From NCBI RefSeq assembly GCF_021732705.1, contig NZ_JAKFUM010000002.1, positions 124,001 through 188,000 of the forward strand: a stretch of DNA of 64,000 nt, in the 5' to 3' direction. Under the pieces are notes generated by a model. It worked only from the letters and a program-made list of their open reading frames with translations. It searched no databases and was not told the origin of the DNA. Below, in pieces: positions 31,226 through 39,312 of the stretch. The translations under genes and the position numbers were made by a program. The DNA comes from Nevskia sp. (GTDB taxonomy: Bacteria > Pseudomonadota > Gammaproteobacteria > Nevskiales > Nevskiaceae). The number at the start of each line of letters is the position of its first letter. Position 1 is the first letter of the stretch.

Positions 31226-31249
31226 CGATATATATGACGCTACATATCG
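31226..31249. promoter_or_regulatory. ModE-type operator upstream of modA
   Basis: An inverted repeat CGATATATA-N6-TACATATCG (8 of 9 arm positions pair) 23 bases before modA. It matches the known ModE box layout, with AT-rich TATA arms flanked by CG and a 6-7 base spacer. ModE with bound molybdate represses modABC in relatives, and a modE gene lies at 33502-34332. Confidence 0.75.
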
Positions 31250-31271
31250 TATTGACTGAAGCCTCGCCGCC

Positions 31272-32048
31272 ATGTTCCGGATTGCCCGCGCTGCCCGCCT
31301 GATCGGCTTCGCCCTGCTGGTCGTCACGGCAGCCCGCACGGAGGCCGAAGACGCGGTGCGCGTGTTCGCGGCCGCCAGCCTGACCAACGCCCTGAACGAC
31401 ATCGGCAAGCAGTGGGCCGATGCGGGTCACCGAACGCCGAGCCTCGCGTATGGCGCGAGTTCGGCGCTGGCGCGGCAGATTGCCGCCGGCGCGCCGGCCG
31501 ATGTCTTCGCATCCGCCGATCAGATGTGGATGGAGCACGTCGCGCAGAGGGGCAAGGTTGCCACCGGCTCGCGGATCAACATGCTCGGTAACACGCTGGT
31601 GCTGATCGCGCCGAAAGGCCGCGCATTCTCCGTGAAGATGGACACCGGCTTCGACATCGCCGGCGCCTTCACCGGCAAGCTCTGCACCGGCGAGCCCGGC
31701 GTGGTGCCGGTCGGCATCTATGCCAGGCAAAGCCTCGAAGCACTCGGCTGGTGGCAAGCGCTGCAAGGCCGGATCGTCGGCACCGACGACGTGCGCACCG
31801 CGCTCGCCTTCGTCGAACGCGGCGAATGCCCGGTCGGCATTGTCTACGCCACCGATGCCGCGATCAGCGACAAGGTCGACGTGCTGGCGACTTTTCCGTC
31901 CGCGAGCCACTCGCCGATCGTCTACCCGTTCGCGCTGATCGCCGGCGCGCGCCCGGAAGCCGTCGCCTTCCTGACGTATCTCAGGACCTCGCCAGCGGCG
32001 GCCGCCACGTTCCGGCGCCACGGTTTCGCCGTGCTCGCGCAGCCGTGA
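31272..32048 (+). CDS. modA: Molybdate ABC transporter, periplasmic binding protein
   Basis: A 258-residue binding protein with a signal peptide (about 1-26, ending TEA|EDAVRVF). VFAAASLTNALNDIGKQW, YGASSALARQI and PADVFASADQMWM are the standard molybdate-pocket segments of ModA. ECPVGIVYATDA is the conserved hinge-side segment. It heads modABC behind a ModE-type operator. Confidence 0.95.
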   Translation: MFRIARAARLIGFALLVVTAARTEAEDAVRVFAAASLTNALNDIGKQWADAGHRTPSLAYGASSALARQIAAGAPADVFASADQMWMEHVAQRGKVATGSRINMLGNTLVLIAPKGRAFSVKMDTGFDIAGAFTGKLCTGEPGVVPVGIYARQSLEALGWWQALQGRIVGTDDVRTALAFVERGECPVGIVYATDAAISDKVDVLATFPSASHSPIVYPFALIAGARPEAVAFLTYLRTSPAAAATFRRHGFAVLAQP

Positions 32049-32067
32049 CCCGGGTTCCGATCACGCA

Positions 32068-32787
32068 ATGAACCTGACTCCCGAGGAATGGCAGGCGCTG
32101 GCCCTGTCGACCCGTGTCGCCTTTTTCGCCACGCTGATCTGCCTGCCGTCCGGCATCGCGCTGGCGTGGTGGCTGGCGCGTCGCGATTTTCCCGGCAAGC
32201 TGCTGGTCGACGCGCTCGTGCAGTTGCCGATGGTGTTGCCGCCGGTCGTGCCCGGCTATCTGCTGTTGCTGCTGCTCGGCACGCAGGGGCCGGTCGGGCA
32301 CTGGCTGGAAGCGACGTTCGGCATCGTGCTGGCGTTCACCTGGAAAGGCGCGGTGCTGGCCTCGGCGGTGATGGCGTTTCCGCTGATGGTGCAGCCGGTC
32401 AAGCTGGCGTTCCGGATGATCGACCAGCGCCTCGAACAGGCCGCGAGCACGCTCGGCGCGCGACCGTGGCGGGTGTTCGCGACGGTGACGCTGCCGCTCG
32501 CCGCCCCCGGCATCATCGCCGGCACCTTGCTGACGTTCTCGCGCAGCCTCGGCGAATTCGGCGCGACGATGGCCTTCGTCGGCAACATTCCTGGCGAAAC
32601 CCGGACCCTGCCGCTCGCGATCTACAGCTACACCCACGTGCCGGGCGGCGAAGCGGCGGCGATGCGGCTGACGGGGCTCTCGATCGCGCTGGCCTTCGTC
32701 GCGCTGATCGCGAGCCACCTGATCACGCGGCGCACCGAGCGCCTGCTCGGCCAGTTCGATTCGAGGGGGCGCGATGGCCGCGCCTGA
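32068..32787 (+). CDS. modB: Molybdate ABC transporter permease
   Basis: A 239-residue permease with about five or six helices. The EAA-type loop EQAASTLGARPWRVFATVTLP contacts ModC. LPMVLPPVVPGYLLL and SRSLGEFGATMAFVGNIPGETRTLPLAIY are typical of ModB. It starts 19 bases after modA and its end overlaps modC by 14 bases. Confidence 0.95.
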   Translation: MNLTPEEWQALALSTRVAFFATLICLPSGIALAWWLARRDFPGKLLVDALVQLPMVLPPVVPGYLLLLLLGTQGPVGHWLEATFGIVLAFTWKGAVLASAVMAFPLMVQPVKLAFRMIDQRLEQAASTLGARPWRVFATVTLPLAAPGIIAGTLLTFSRSLGEFGATMAFVGNIPGETRTLPLAIYSYTHVPGGEAAAMRLTGLSIALAFVALIASHLITRRTERLLGQFDSRGRDGRA

Positions 32788-33472
32788 GTCCGTCGCCGCC
32801 GCGCAGCAGGCTGCGCCGGAGCTCGCGTTCGATCTGCGCTTCACGCGCGGGGCCTTCACCGTGCAGGCGGCCGCGACCATCGGCCGCGGCGTCACCGGCA
32901 TCTGCGGGCCGTCCGGCTCCGGCAAGAGCACGCTGCTGGCGCTGATCGCCGGTCTGCTGAAGCCGCAGCACGGCAGTCTGCACTTCGGCCACGACACGCT
33001 GGTCGATACCGCCAACAAGCGCTTCGTTCCGGCGTGGCAGCGGCATTTCGGCCTCGTGTTCCAGGACGGCCAGCTGTTCCCGCATTTGAGCGTGCGCGAC
33101 AACCTGCTGTACGGCTGGCGCCGGCTGGAACCGGGCACGCGGCGCTACGAACTGCGGCAGATCGCCGAACTGCTCGACATCGCGCCGCTGCTCGACCGGC
33201 GGCCGCTTCAGCTCTCCGGCGGCGAGCGCCAGCGCGTGGCGCTGGGCCGGGCGCTGCTGTACTCGCCGCGCCTGCTGCTGCTGGACGAGCCGCTATCGTC
33301 GCTCGATGACCGCCTGAAGCAGCAGATCCTGCCGTTCCTGAAGCGCATCAAGCTCGAGACGGGCATCCCGATGATCTATGTCAGCCATGCGCTGGCGGAG
33401 GTCGATTTCCTGGCCGATCGCGTGCTGACTGTCGACGCGGGGCGCCTCTCCGGAGCTGGTGCCACGCGCTGA
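32774..33472 (+). CDS. modC: Molybdate ABC transporter ATPase, short form
   Basis: A 232-residue ATPase. Walker A is GPSGSGKST, the signature is LSGGERQRVALGRALL, Walker B is RLLLLDEPLSSLDD and the switch is YVSHALAEVDF. Family members of about 350 residues carry a C-terminal TOBE/MOP molybdate-binding domain; here the protein stops right after the ATPase core (VDAGRLSGAGATR). Feedback by bound molybdate at ModC should therefore be absent. A free-standing molbindin is encoded at 55767. It overlaps modB and is convergent with modE. Confidence 0.93.
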   Translation: MAAPESVAAAQQAAPELAFDLRFTRGAFTVQAAATIGRGVTGICGPSGSGKSTLLALIAGLLKPQHGSLHFGHDTLVDTANKRFVPAWQRHFGLVFQDGQLFPHLSVRDNLLYGWRRLEPGTRRYELRQIAELLDIAPLLDRRPLQLSGGERQRVALGRALLYSPRLLLLDEPLSSLDDRLKQQILPFLKRIKLETGIPMIYVSHALAEVDFLADRVLTVDAGRLSGAGATR

Positions 33473-33495
33473 CCGCGGCAACCGCTGCGCGTGGC
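33461..33495. terminator. Hairpin between convergent modC and modE
   Basis: 9-bp arms GCCACGCGC / GCGCGTGGC around a 17-base loop that covers the modC stop. No T-run follows on either strand, so termination activity is uncertain. Confidence 0.35.
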
Positions 33496-33501
33496 CCGAC
33501 G

Positions 33502-34332
33502 CTACAGGCTGACGCCGAGGATCACGCTCGACGCCTTGAAGATCGCGGTGGCCGGCATGCCCGCCACCAGCGCCAGTTCCTGCGCCGAGGTGTTGGTGAT
33601 GATCGCGGCGACCGAATTGCCGCCACCGAGCGCGATGACCACTTCCGTGTTGACCGCGCCCGGCGTGATCTGGCGCACCGTGCCGCGCAGCTGATTGCGG
33701 GCGGACAGCTTGAGGTGCGGGCCGTCGCCGCTTTCGGTCGCCACGATCACCCAGGACGCCTTGACCAGCGCCACCGCCGGCGAACCGAGTTTCAGGCCGA
33801 GGTTCTCGGCACTTTCGTGCGTGACGGTCGCGGCAATCCGGTCGCCGCCGGACAGTTCGAGCTCGACCTCGTCGTTGACCGCACCGGCCTTGATCGCGAC
33901 CACGGTGCCGGAAAAATGGTTGCGCGCGCTGGTCATCATGGTCAGTCGTCCGAGGATCGTCAGGTCCTGCTGCTTGTGACCGCCGCCGCTCTCGATGCGG
34001 GCATTCATCATCGACAGGAAGCGCTGGTTCTCCGCTTCCACGGCGCGAAACGTGGCAACCAGTTGCTGCCCGCGCGCGGTCAGCACGGTGCCGCCGCCGC
34101 CCTTGCCGCCCTTGGTCCGCGCCACCAGCGGCGCATCGGCGAGGTTGTTCATCGCATCCACCGCATCCCAGGCCGCCTTGTAGCTCAGATGCACCGCGCG
34201 GGCCGCAGCCGAAATCGAGCGGGTCTCGCCGATCGCGGCGAGCAGTTCCATCCAGCGCTTGCTGGTGGAAACGCCGGCGCGCAGCTCGACCGTGGTCGCA
34301 CTGCCAACGACGATCGGTGCCGGATCGGTCAT
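33502..34332 (-). CDS. modE: Molybdate-responsive regulator ModE
   Basis: A 276-residue regulator. The N-terminal winged helix is at about 15-120 (RWMELLAAIGETRSISAAAR, SYKAAWDAVDAMNN). Two tandem MOP/TOBE domains follow at about 135-200 and 210-275, starting SARNHFSGTVVAIKAGAVND and SARNQLRGTVRQITPGAVN. This is the E. coli ModE layout. The protein is expected to bind the inverted repeat at 31226-31249. It is convergent with modABC. Confidence 0.95.
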   Translation of the reverse strand: MTDPAPIVVGSATTVELRAGVSTSKRWMELLAAIGETRSISAAARAVHLSYKAAWDAVDAMNNLADAPLVARTKGGKGGGGTVLTARGQQLVATFRAVEAENQRFLSMMNARIESGGGHKQQDLTILGRLTMMTSARNHFSGTVVAIKAGAVNDEVELELSGGDRIAATVTHESAENLGLKLGSPAVALVKASWVIVATESGDGPHLKLSARNQLRGTVRQITPGAVNTEVVIALGGGNSVAAIITNTSAQELALVAGMPATAIFKASSVILGVSL

Positions 34333-34336
34333 GCGC

Positions 34337-35743
34337 TCACATCACGCCGCTGGCGACTTCCGGAATCTGTTCGAGTGCGTCCTCGATGATCTCCAGCGAA
34401 TGCAGGCACTCCTCCCGGGTCGAGATGCCGCCGAGGCAGACCCGCACCGCTTCCGGCGCCGGACCGGTGACGGTGAAGGCGTCGGACACCACGACACCGA
34501 CGCCGCTGGCGCGCAGATGGGTCGAGAACTCGATGCGGTTCCACGGCGGCGGCACGTTCAGCCACAGGTGGAACGCTTCCGGATCGGCCTTGAAATCGGC
34601 CCGGCGCAGGATCTTCCGGGCCAGCGCCTGCCGCGCGCGCGACTCGTCGCGGATCGCGTCGGTGGCCTGCTTCACGGTGCCGTCGTTGATCCACTGCGTG
34701 GCGAGGAACGTCGTGATCGGCGACGCCATCACGCTCGACGTGCGCAGGCTCGACGCGAGGCGCGCCGTGTAGCGCGTGTTCGGCGCCGCGAGATAGCCGA
34801 CGCGCAGGCCGGCACCGACGCACTTGGCGAAGCCGGTGACATGAAAGGTCAGCTCCGGCGCCAGCACGGCCAGCGGCGTCGGCGGCGCACTCGGCAGGAA
34901 TCCGTAGGCATCGTCCTCGATGATCGGTACCGAATAGCGGCGCGCGATCTCGACGATCGCTTCGCGACGCGCCTGCGACATCGTCACCGTGGTCGGGTTC
35001 AGCATCGTCGGATTGCAGTACAGCGCCTTCGGCAGCAGCGAGGCGCAGGCGGCGCCGAAGGCTTCCGGATCGATGCCTTCGTCGTCGCACGGCAAGCCCA
35101 TCAGGCGAATGCCAAGCTGGGCCGCGAGGCCCTTCACGCCGGGATACGTGACCGATTCGCAGCAGATGGTCTCGCCGGCGCGCGCCAGCACGCTGAACAG
35201 CGACAGCAGTGCCGACTGCACGCCGGGCACCACCAGCACGCGATTCGGCGGCAGCGCCGGAATGCGCTCGCCGAGCCAGCGGGCACCGGCTTCGCGATCC
35301 GCCGGACCGCCGCCGAATTCCTGATAGCGCAGCAGCGCGTGCAGGTCCGGCACCTCGCGCAGGGATCCGAGCCCGTTGCGCAGCATCTGGTGGATCGCCG
35401 ATTCCTGCGGCTCCGGCGGCATGTTCATGGTCATGTCGATCAGGCCCACGGCCGCCGGCGAGCGCACCACCGTCGACGGCACCGGCGTGGCGGGCACCAC
35501 GAACGTGCCGCGGCCGGCCTGGGAATCGATCAGCTTGCGCCGCTGCGCTTCGGCATAGCCGCGCGAGACGGTGGTGAAGTTCAGGTCGAGATGCTTGGCC
35601 AGCGCGCGCAGCGGTGGCAGGCGCTGCTCGGCGGCGAGGCGGCCGGCGGCGATGTCCTCAGCGATGGCGTCGGCAATCGCGAGATATGCCGGCTTGGTGC
35701 TGGCGCGGATCATCGCGGCCCAGCGGTTCGGCGTCGTGCCCAT
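34337..35743 (-). CDS. MocR-type regulator: GntR helix-turn-helix fused to aminotransferase fold
   Basis: A 468-residue protein. The GntR winged helix is at about 10-80 (ADAIAEDIAAGRLAAEQRLPPLRALAKHLDLNFTTVSRGYA). The fold-type I aminotransferase domain is at about 110-460, with CNPTMLNPTTVTMSQARR, the Asp/Tyr of IIEDDAYGFLPS and the PLP Lys in VTGFAKCVGAG. MocR proteins sense PLP or an amino compound and often bind direct repeats. The gene is divergent from the second nitG copy across a 348-base spacer, and four bases separate it from modE. It is a candidate regulator of the nit region; its ligand is unknown. Confidence 0.9.
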   Translation of the reverse strand: MGTTPNRWAAMIRASTKPAYLAIADAIAEDIAAGRLAAEQRLPPLRALAKHLDLNFTTVSRGYAEAQRRKLIDSQAGRGTFVVPATPVPSTVVRSPAAVGLIDMTMNMPPEPQESAIHQMLRNGLGSLREVPDLHALLRYQEFGGGPADREAGARWLGERIPALPPNRVLVVPGVQSALLSLFSVLARAGETICCESVTYPGVKGLAAQLGIRLMGLPCDDEGIDPEAFGAACASLLPKALYCNPTMLNPTTVTMSQARREAIVEIARRYSVPIIEDDAYGFLPSAPPTPLAVLAPELTFHVTGFAKCVGAGLRVGYLAAPNTRYTARLASSLRTSSVMASPITTFLATQWINDGTVKQATDAIRDESRARQALARKILRRADFKADPEAFHLWLNVPPPWNRIEFSTHLRASGVGVVVSDAFTVTGPAPEAVRVCLGGISTREECLHSLEIIEDALEQIPEVASGVM

Positions 35744-36091
35744 CGTGGCTGTCCTGTCGTGCGGCGCCGCGTTAGTCGCTGCACCGGGAACGGGCAGCGG
35801 CAACTGCGGATTGGAGTTCGGTGGGCCATCGCGAGACGTGCAGCCGCCGCGAGATGGCGGATCGAACCGACGCCTGGCGCGGTGCCGTCGCCTACGGCGT
35901 TGCCGGGCGGCCAACAAATATCACGTCATTTCATCGGTCTGGCGCAATGATCGCACGATGATCGCAGACCAGAAAGCGGGCCTTGGCACATCGCTTGCGC
36001 GGGTTCGATCACTGCGCCGTGCAAGGCGCAGCAATTCGATCAGGCAGCATTGTCCGAGGGCTGCCGCTCGCATCCGCACAGGAGACTGGAC
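35744..36091. other. Divergent spacer, mocR-like gene / second nitG
   Basis: A 348-base non-coding stretch. The right half holds the sigma-54 type promoter and direct repeat described separately. The left half holds a short AT-rich patch (35913-35932) that may serve the leftward regulator gene. Nothing else was recognised. Confidence 0.5.
35948..35998 (+). promoter_or_regulatory. Sigma-54 promoter with TGATCGCA direct repeat, second nitG
   Basis: TTGGCAC (35983-35989) and TTGC (35995-35998) give the -24/-12 elements with exactly ten bases between GG and GC. Upstream lies TGATCGCA-N3-TGATCGCA at 35948-35966, both copies perfect, ending 17 bases before TGGCAC. The leader to the ATG at 36092 is about 82 nt. 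The same arrangement precedes nitB, and a one-copy version precedes the porin gene. Confidence 0.8.
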
Positions 36092-36379
36092 ATGCCCGAA
36101 GTCCATTTCCGCGTTCGCTGGCCCGATCACACGGCCACGCGCTGCTATTCCCCGTCCACCACGATTCGCCGCACGCTTGGTGCCGGCCGCAGCTTCCCGC
36201 TGGGCGAGTTCGTCGAGATCAGCCGCGCCGCGCTCGAACGCGGCAGCGAGCGAGTGCGCCGCAAGCACGGCTTCGCCTGCGGCCGGGCGGAAATGCAGAT
36301 CGCGATCATCGAAAGCTTTGCCGCGCGCTACGCCGGTCAGCCGGATGCGCGGGTGACGATCGAGGCGTACGAGGAATAA
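36092..36379 (+). CDS. MSMEG_0570-family nitrogen-starvation protein, second copy
   Basis: A 95-residue protein that closely resembles NitG at 43848. Both start MPE, then RF/HF-x-VRWPDxT, C-Y-SPS-T-I-R, then a PL-x-x-F-V-x-x-S-x-AAL segment and S-ERVR-x-x-x-G-(Y/F)-AC. No catalytic motif is evident, and the two Cys are shared by both copies. The ATG at 36092 follows an AGGAGA site, matching the family length. The gene stands alone outside the nit operon behind its own sigma-54 type promoter, divergent from a MocR-type regulator. Confidence 0.88.
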   Translation: MPEVHFRVRWPDHTATRCYSPSTTIRRTLGAGRSFPLGEFVEISRAALERGSERVRRKHGFACGRAEMQIAIIESFAARYAGQPDARVTIEAYEE

Positions 36380-36494
36380 GGCTGCCTCGCGGTGCCTGCG
36401 CACAAGATCAAGACGCAGACGGAAGCGACGCCCTGCCCTTCCACCCGCGTGACCTGCCTCGAGCGTGCCCCCCAGCGGGCCTGTCGGCTTTCGA

Positions 36495-36896
36495 TCAGGC
36501 AGCCACCGGCTTGGCCAGCTTGCCGGCGCTCAGCAGGTAGGCAAAGGTCGAGGCATAACCGATCACCGTCGCCGGGATCGCCGAGAACACTGGCAGATTC
36601 GCGGCCAGCGCCATGCAGGCCGTGGTCGCTCCGACGACGATCGCCGGCCACATCGCACCCGGCAACGGCACGGGCACGTTGAGAATGATCAGCGATGCCA
36701 CCGACGCCAGCACCACGCCGAGGCTGCCGCAGATCACCCGATTCTTGAACGCCTCCTTGCTGCCGCCGAGGGCGACACCCATGCAGGTGGCGAGGAATAC
36801 GGCCCAGATGAAGAACAAGCCGTAGGACAGCGCGAGGCAGGTGAGCAGCGCACCGATCACACCGAGCGGAACCGCAAGCGCATTGACGAATTTCAT
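36495..36896 (-). CDS. DUF1097 inner-membrane protein
   Basis: A 133-residue membrane protein with about five helices; it starts MKFVNALAVPLGVIGALL and ends SAGKLAKPVAA. FFIWAVFLATCMGVALGGSKEAF matches the DUF1097 (YcdZ-like) family of unknown function. It lies downstream of the porin gene on the same strand, separated by 209 bases with a long hairpin. Co-expression with the porin and a role in transport of the nit substrate or product are inferences from position only. Confidence 0.8.
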   Translation of the reverse strand: MKFVNALAVPLGVIGALLTCLALSYGLFFIWAVFLATCMGVALGGSKEAFKNRVICGSLGVVLASVASLIILNVPVPLPGAMWPAIVVGATTACMALAANLPVFSAIPATVIGYASTFAYLLSAGKLAKPVAA

Positions 36897-37000
36897 GAAG
36901 TGACTTCTCGGCAATTGGATGAGCAACGAAGGAATGGAAACTTCATGACGAGAACGGCCGGATGCCCGCAGCAGCGCGCGAGACCCGCAGGTCACAAAGA

Positions 37001-37039
37001 CCGGATGCCTGACGCGGCCGTTTCACGGCAGGCATCCGG
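37001..37039 (-). terminator. Hairpin between porin and DUF1097 genes
   Basis: Perfect 11-bp arms CCGGATGCCTG / CAGGCATCCGG around a 17-base loop. Read leftward it is followed by TCTTTGTG, a weak T-run. It probably acts as a partial terminator or message-stabilising element that lowers DUF1097 expression relative to the porin. Confidence 0.55.
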
Positions 37040-37105
37040 GTACCGCGACAACTCGGTTGCAGCCCATCGATCAACGCGACGGCGCGCGTCGACCTCACGC
37101 AAACA

Positions 37106-38407
37106 TCAGAACGAGATGAAGAAACCGAAGTTGAAGTTCGAGGTATCGACGGTCTGATTGTTGTTGGCCTTGGACTTGGCGTCGGTGTACTCGCTGGTCA
37201 GCGTCAGGTTCGGCAGCAGCTTGTGGTACAGGCCGACCGTGTACTTGCTGTTGGCCTTCAGCAGCGTGCCGCCATCGACATCGCCATCGGTCGAGTTCAG
37301 GCGGCTGATGCCGTAGTTCGCGCCGAGCGTGGTCTTGCCGTAGGTGTACGTCGCCTGGATGTAGCCGCCTTGCGAGATGCGCGCCTTGCCGGTCGGCGAA
37401 AAGCCTTCGATGAAGTACGAGTACGCCCCCAGACCTTCGCCGTAGTAGTAGTGACCCACGAGTGCGGCGCCGCCGTACGCGACCTTGCCGGTGAAGTCGA
37501 CACCGATCGCGACCGGGTTGCTGTCGGTCAGTACGGCACCGCCGCCCGGCGCGGTCAGCTCGTGCTTCTGGTACAGGCCGCTGAATGAGCCGAAGCCGTT
37601 GAGACCCTTGGCATCGCCGAACTTGTACTTCACCTGGCCCTGCAAGCCCGGCGCCGGCTTGGCGGAACTGGACGAACTGGCGCTGATGCCGGTCACGCTC
37701 AAGCTGTCCAGCGGCTGGAAGATGCCGATCGCACCGCTCAGGCCGCCGAAGTCCGGCGAGAGGTAGGTGATGCCGGCGTTCGGGGTCGAGAACAGATGGC
37801 CGAAGCCGATGGTGCCGAGCGTGGTGTTCGCCGGCGACAGCGCCGTGCGGACGCTGGCGACACCGACGGCGATCAGGGTGATGTCGTTGACGATCGCATC
37901 GAAGCCGAGGAACGAGTAGTCGCGGCCGATCTTCAGCGTGCCGAGCGACTTGTTGCCGAACGTCGCGTACAGCTGGCGAACATCGAGATTCGGCGTGCCG
38001 AGGGCCACGTTGCCCGAGCCGCCGGTCTGGATGTTCGGGCCGTTGCCGAACGCGAAATCATTGTTCGCGACACCCGGGTAGAAGCCGTAGTACACCGCCG
38101 AATCGATGCCTTCGAACGTGGTCTTCACGCCGAGCACGATGCCGTTCGGCAGGTTGCCGGAGTTCAGGCTCGACGCGTGGTTCGACGCGCCTGGCGGTGC
38201 GGCGCACAGCAGGCTGCCGGCCACCGCACCGGGCGTCTTGTCGCAGGTCGTGAACGTGTAGTTGGTGTTGACGTTGCCCGTGACGCTGAACGTCACGCCA
38301 TTGGTTTCGACGGCGAAGGCCTGGGCGGCACCGCTGATGCCGAGGCCAGTGCCGAGGAACAGCAGGGCGGCGCTGCCGCGCGTCAGGATGCGGGTATTGC
38401 AGGTCAT
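37106..38407 (-). CDS. Gram-negative porin, outer membrane
   Basis: A 433-residue beta-barrel with a signal peptide (about 1-30, ending AQA|FAVETNGVTF) and C-terminal FGFFISF. The eyelet-type segment RQLYATFGNKSLGTLKIGRDYSFLG, the Gly/Asn-rich loops and the alternating strands fit the general porin family of beta- and gammaproteobacteria. A short Ser run (SASSSSSAK) lies mid-barrel. It is divergent from the nit operon across 990 bases and carries its own sigma-54 type promoter with the TGATCGCA box, so it is probably the outer-membrane entry route tied to the nit pathway. Confidence 0.88.
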   Translation of the reverse strand: MTCNTRILTRGSAALLFLGTGLGISGAAQAFAVETNGVTFSVTGNVNTNYTFTTCDKTPGAVAGSLLCAAPPGASNHASSLNSGNLPNGIVLGVKTTFEGIDSAVYYGFYPGVANNDFAFGNGPNIQTGGSGNVALGTPNLDVRQLYATFGNKSLGTLKIGRDYSFLGFDAIVNDITLIAVGVASVRTALSPANTTLGTIGFGHLFSTPNAGITYLSPDFGGLSGAIGIFQPLDSLSVTGISASSSSSAKPAPGLQGQVKYKFGDAKGLNGFGSFSGLYQKHELTAPGGGAVLTDSNPVAIGVDFTGKVAYGGAALVGHYYYGEGLGAYSYFIEGFSPTGKARISQGGYIQATYTYGKTTLGANYGISRLNSTDGDVDGGTLLKANSKYTVGLYHKLLPNLTLTSEYTDAKSKANNNQTVDTSNFNFGFFISF

Positions 38408-38494
38408 GGTTTGACTCCCTTGTGGTTGAGCGATCGGATGCCGCGTGGCTGAAGGTCGAACCGGCAGCCCGTGCCGGATTCGCTGATCGCCGGA

Positions 38495-38533
38495 GCAACC
38501 GATATGCCAACTGTTTCGTTTTTTATGCGATCA
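38495..38533 (-). promoter_or_regulatory. Sigma-54 promoter with TGATCGCA box, porin gene
   Basis: Reading leftward, TTGGCAT (38510-38504) and TTGC (38498-38495) have ten bases between GG and GC. TGATCGCA lies at 38533-38526, ending 16 bases before TGGCAT. Only one box copy is present here. The leader to the porin ATG is about 77 nt. The -24 element differs from consensus at its last base (T for C). Confidence 0.72.
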
Positions 38534-38670
38534 CTTGACCCAAATGTTTCGCAATGTGTTGCTGCTCAAGGGAATTCCGGGCCGAACAATTTTTTCGGAA
38601 GCGTCGCCCGCCCGGCGAACGAGGGACGACGCGTCGCGACGCGGGCAGACCGCATTGCGGTGACGGGTTT

Positions 38671-38703
38671 TAGAGTTCAATGAATTGATTTTATTGAACT
38701 TTA
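38671..38703. promoter_or_regulatory. Long inverted repeat in porin-nit spacer
   Basis: Arms TAGAGTTCAAT and ATTGAACTTTA (one mismatch) flank an 11-base AT-rich spacer. It could be an operator for a dimeric regulator; it lies about 160 bases upstream of the porin sigma-54 promoter, a usual distance for an enhancer site. Confidence 0.45.
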
Positions 38704-38773
38704 ACCGGATACACCGTGCGGCTCGCCGGATCTTCGCCAGCCTCGCCACATCGCGCGGGCCGCTGCGGCATTC

Positions 38774-38792
38774 GCGATCACACAGCGATCAC
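38774..38792 (-). promoter_or_regulatory. Distal TGATCGC direct repeat facing the porin
   Basis: Reading leftward, TGATCGCT-GTG-TGATCGCG: two seven-base matches to the octamer with the same 11-bp period as at the nitB and second-nitG promoters. It lies about 260-280 bases upstream of the porin -24 element. Confidence 0.5.
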
Positions 38793-39262
38793 GCTGCTCG
38801 GAGACACCGCGGTGCCCGACCGGACGGCGCTTGCACCACAACGGATCGCACGCAGAACACCGTGCAACAGTCAGTCGACTTGAAATCGCGATCTATCAAT
38901 CACTTGGGGTGATTGTTTCATCGTGGTGCGCATTCGCGCGATCACGGTGCCGCGCCAGGCGCTGCCACGCATGCCGCTCGATCGGATCGACCGACTCTTG
39001 CCCTGTGGTTTCGAGCGTGCAGCGGCTCGCGGCTGGCGAAGGGCATTCACGCGCGATGCGCCGGAATCCTCGAGAAAAACAGGCCCTGTCGATCTCGCGG
39101 GACTTGTGCACCGTTCGCGAGCACCCATTCGGACCGCCTGCGCCGTTTTCTGGCATGCGCAGGCAAGGCAAGTCGTCCGCGTGGCGACGCGGCGCGATCA
39201 CGAACGGCGGCGACCGCAGCCACAGGCCGCAAATCTCCTGAAAAACCAACAGTCTTGCCGAT

Positions 39263-39312
39263 TGATCGCATTTTGATCGCATTTTCGGGCGAAGCGATGG
39301 CACACGGCTTGC
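39263..39312 (+). promoter_or_regulatory. Sigma-54 promoter with TGATCGCA direct repeat, nit operon
   Basis: TGATCGCA-TTT-TGATCGCA at 39263-39281 has both copies perfect and an 11-bp period. Sixteen bases later come TGGCAC (39298-39303) and TTGC (39309-39312), with ten bases between GG and GC. The leader to the nitB ATG is about 85 nt. Confidence 0.82.
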
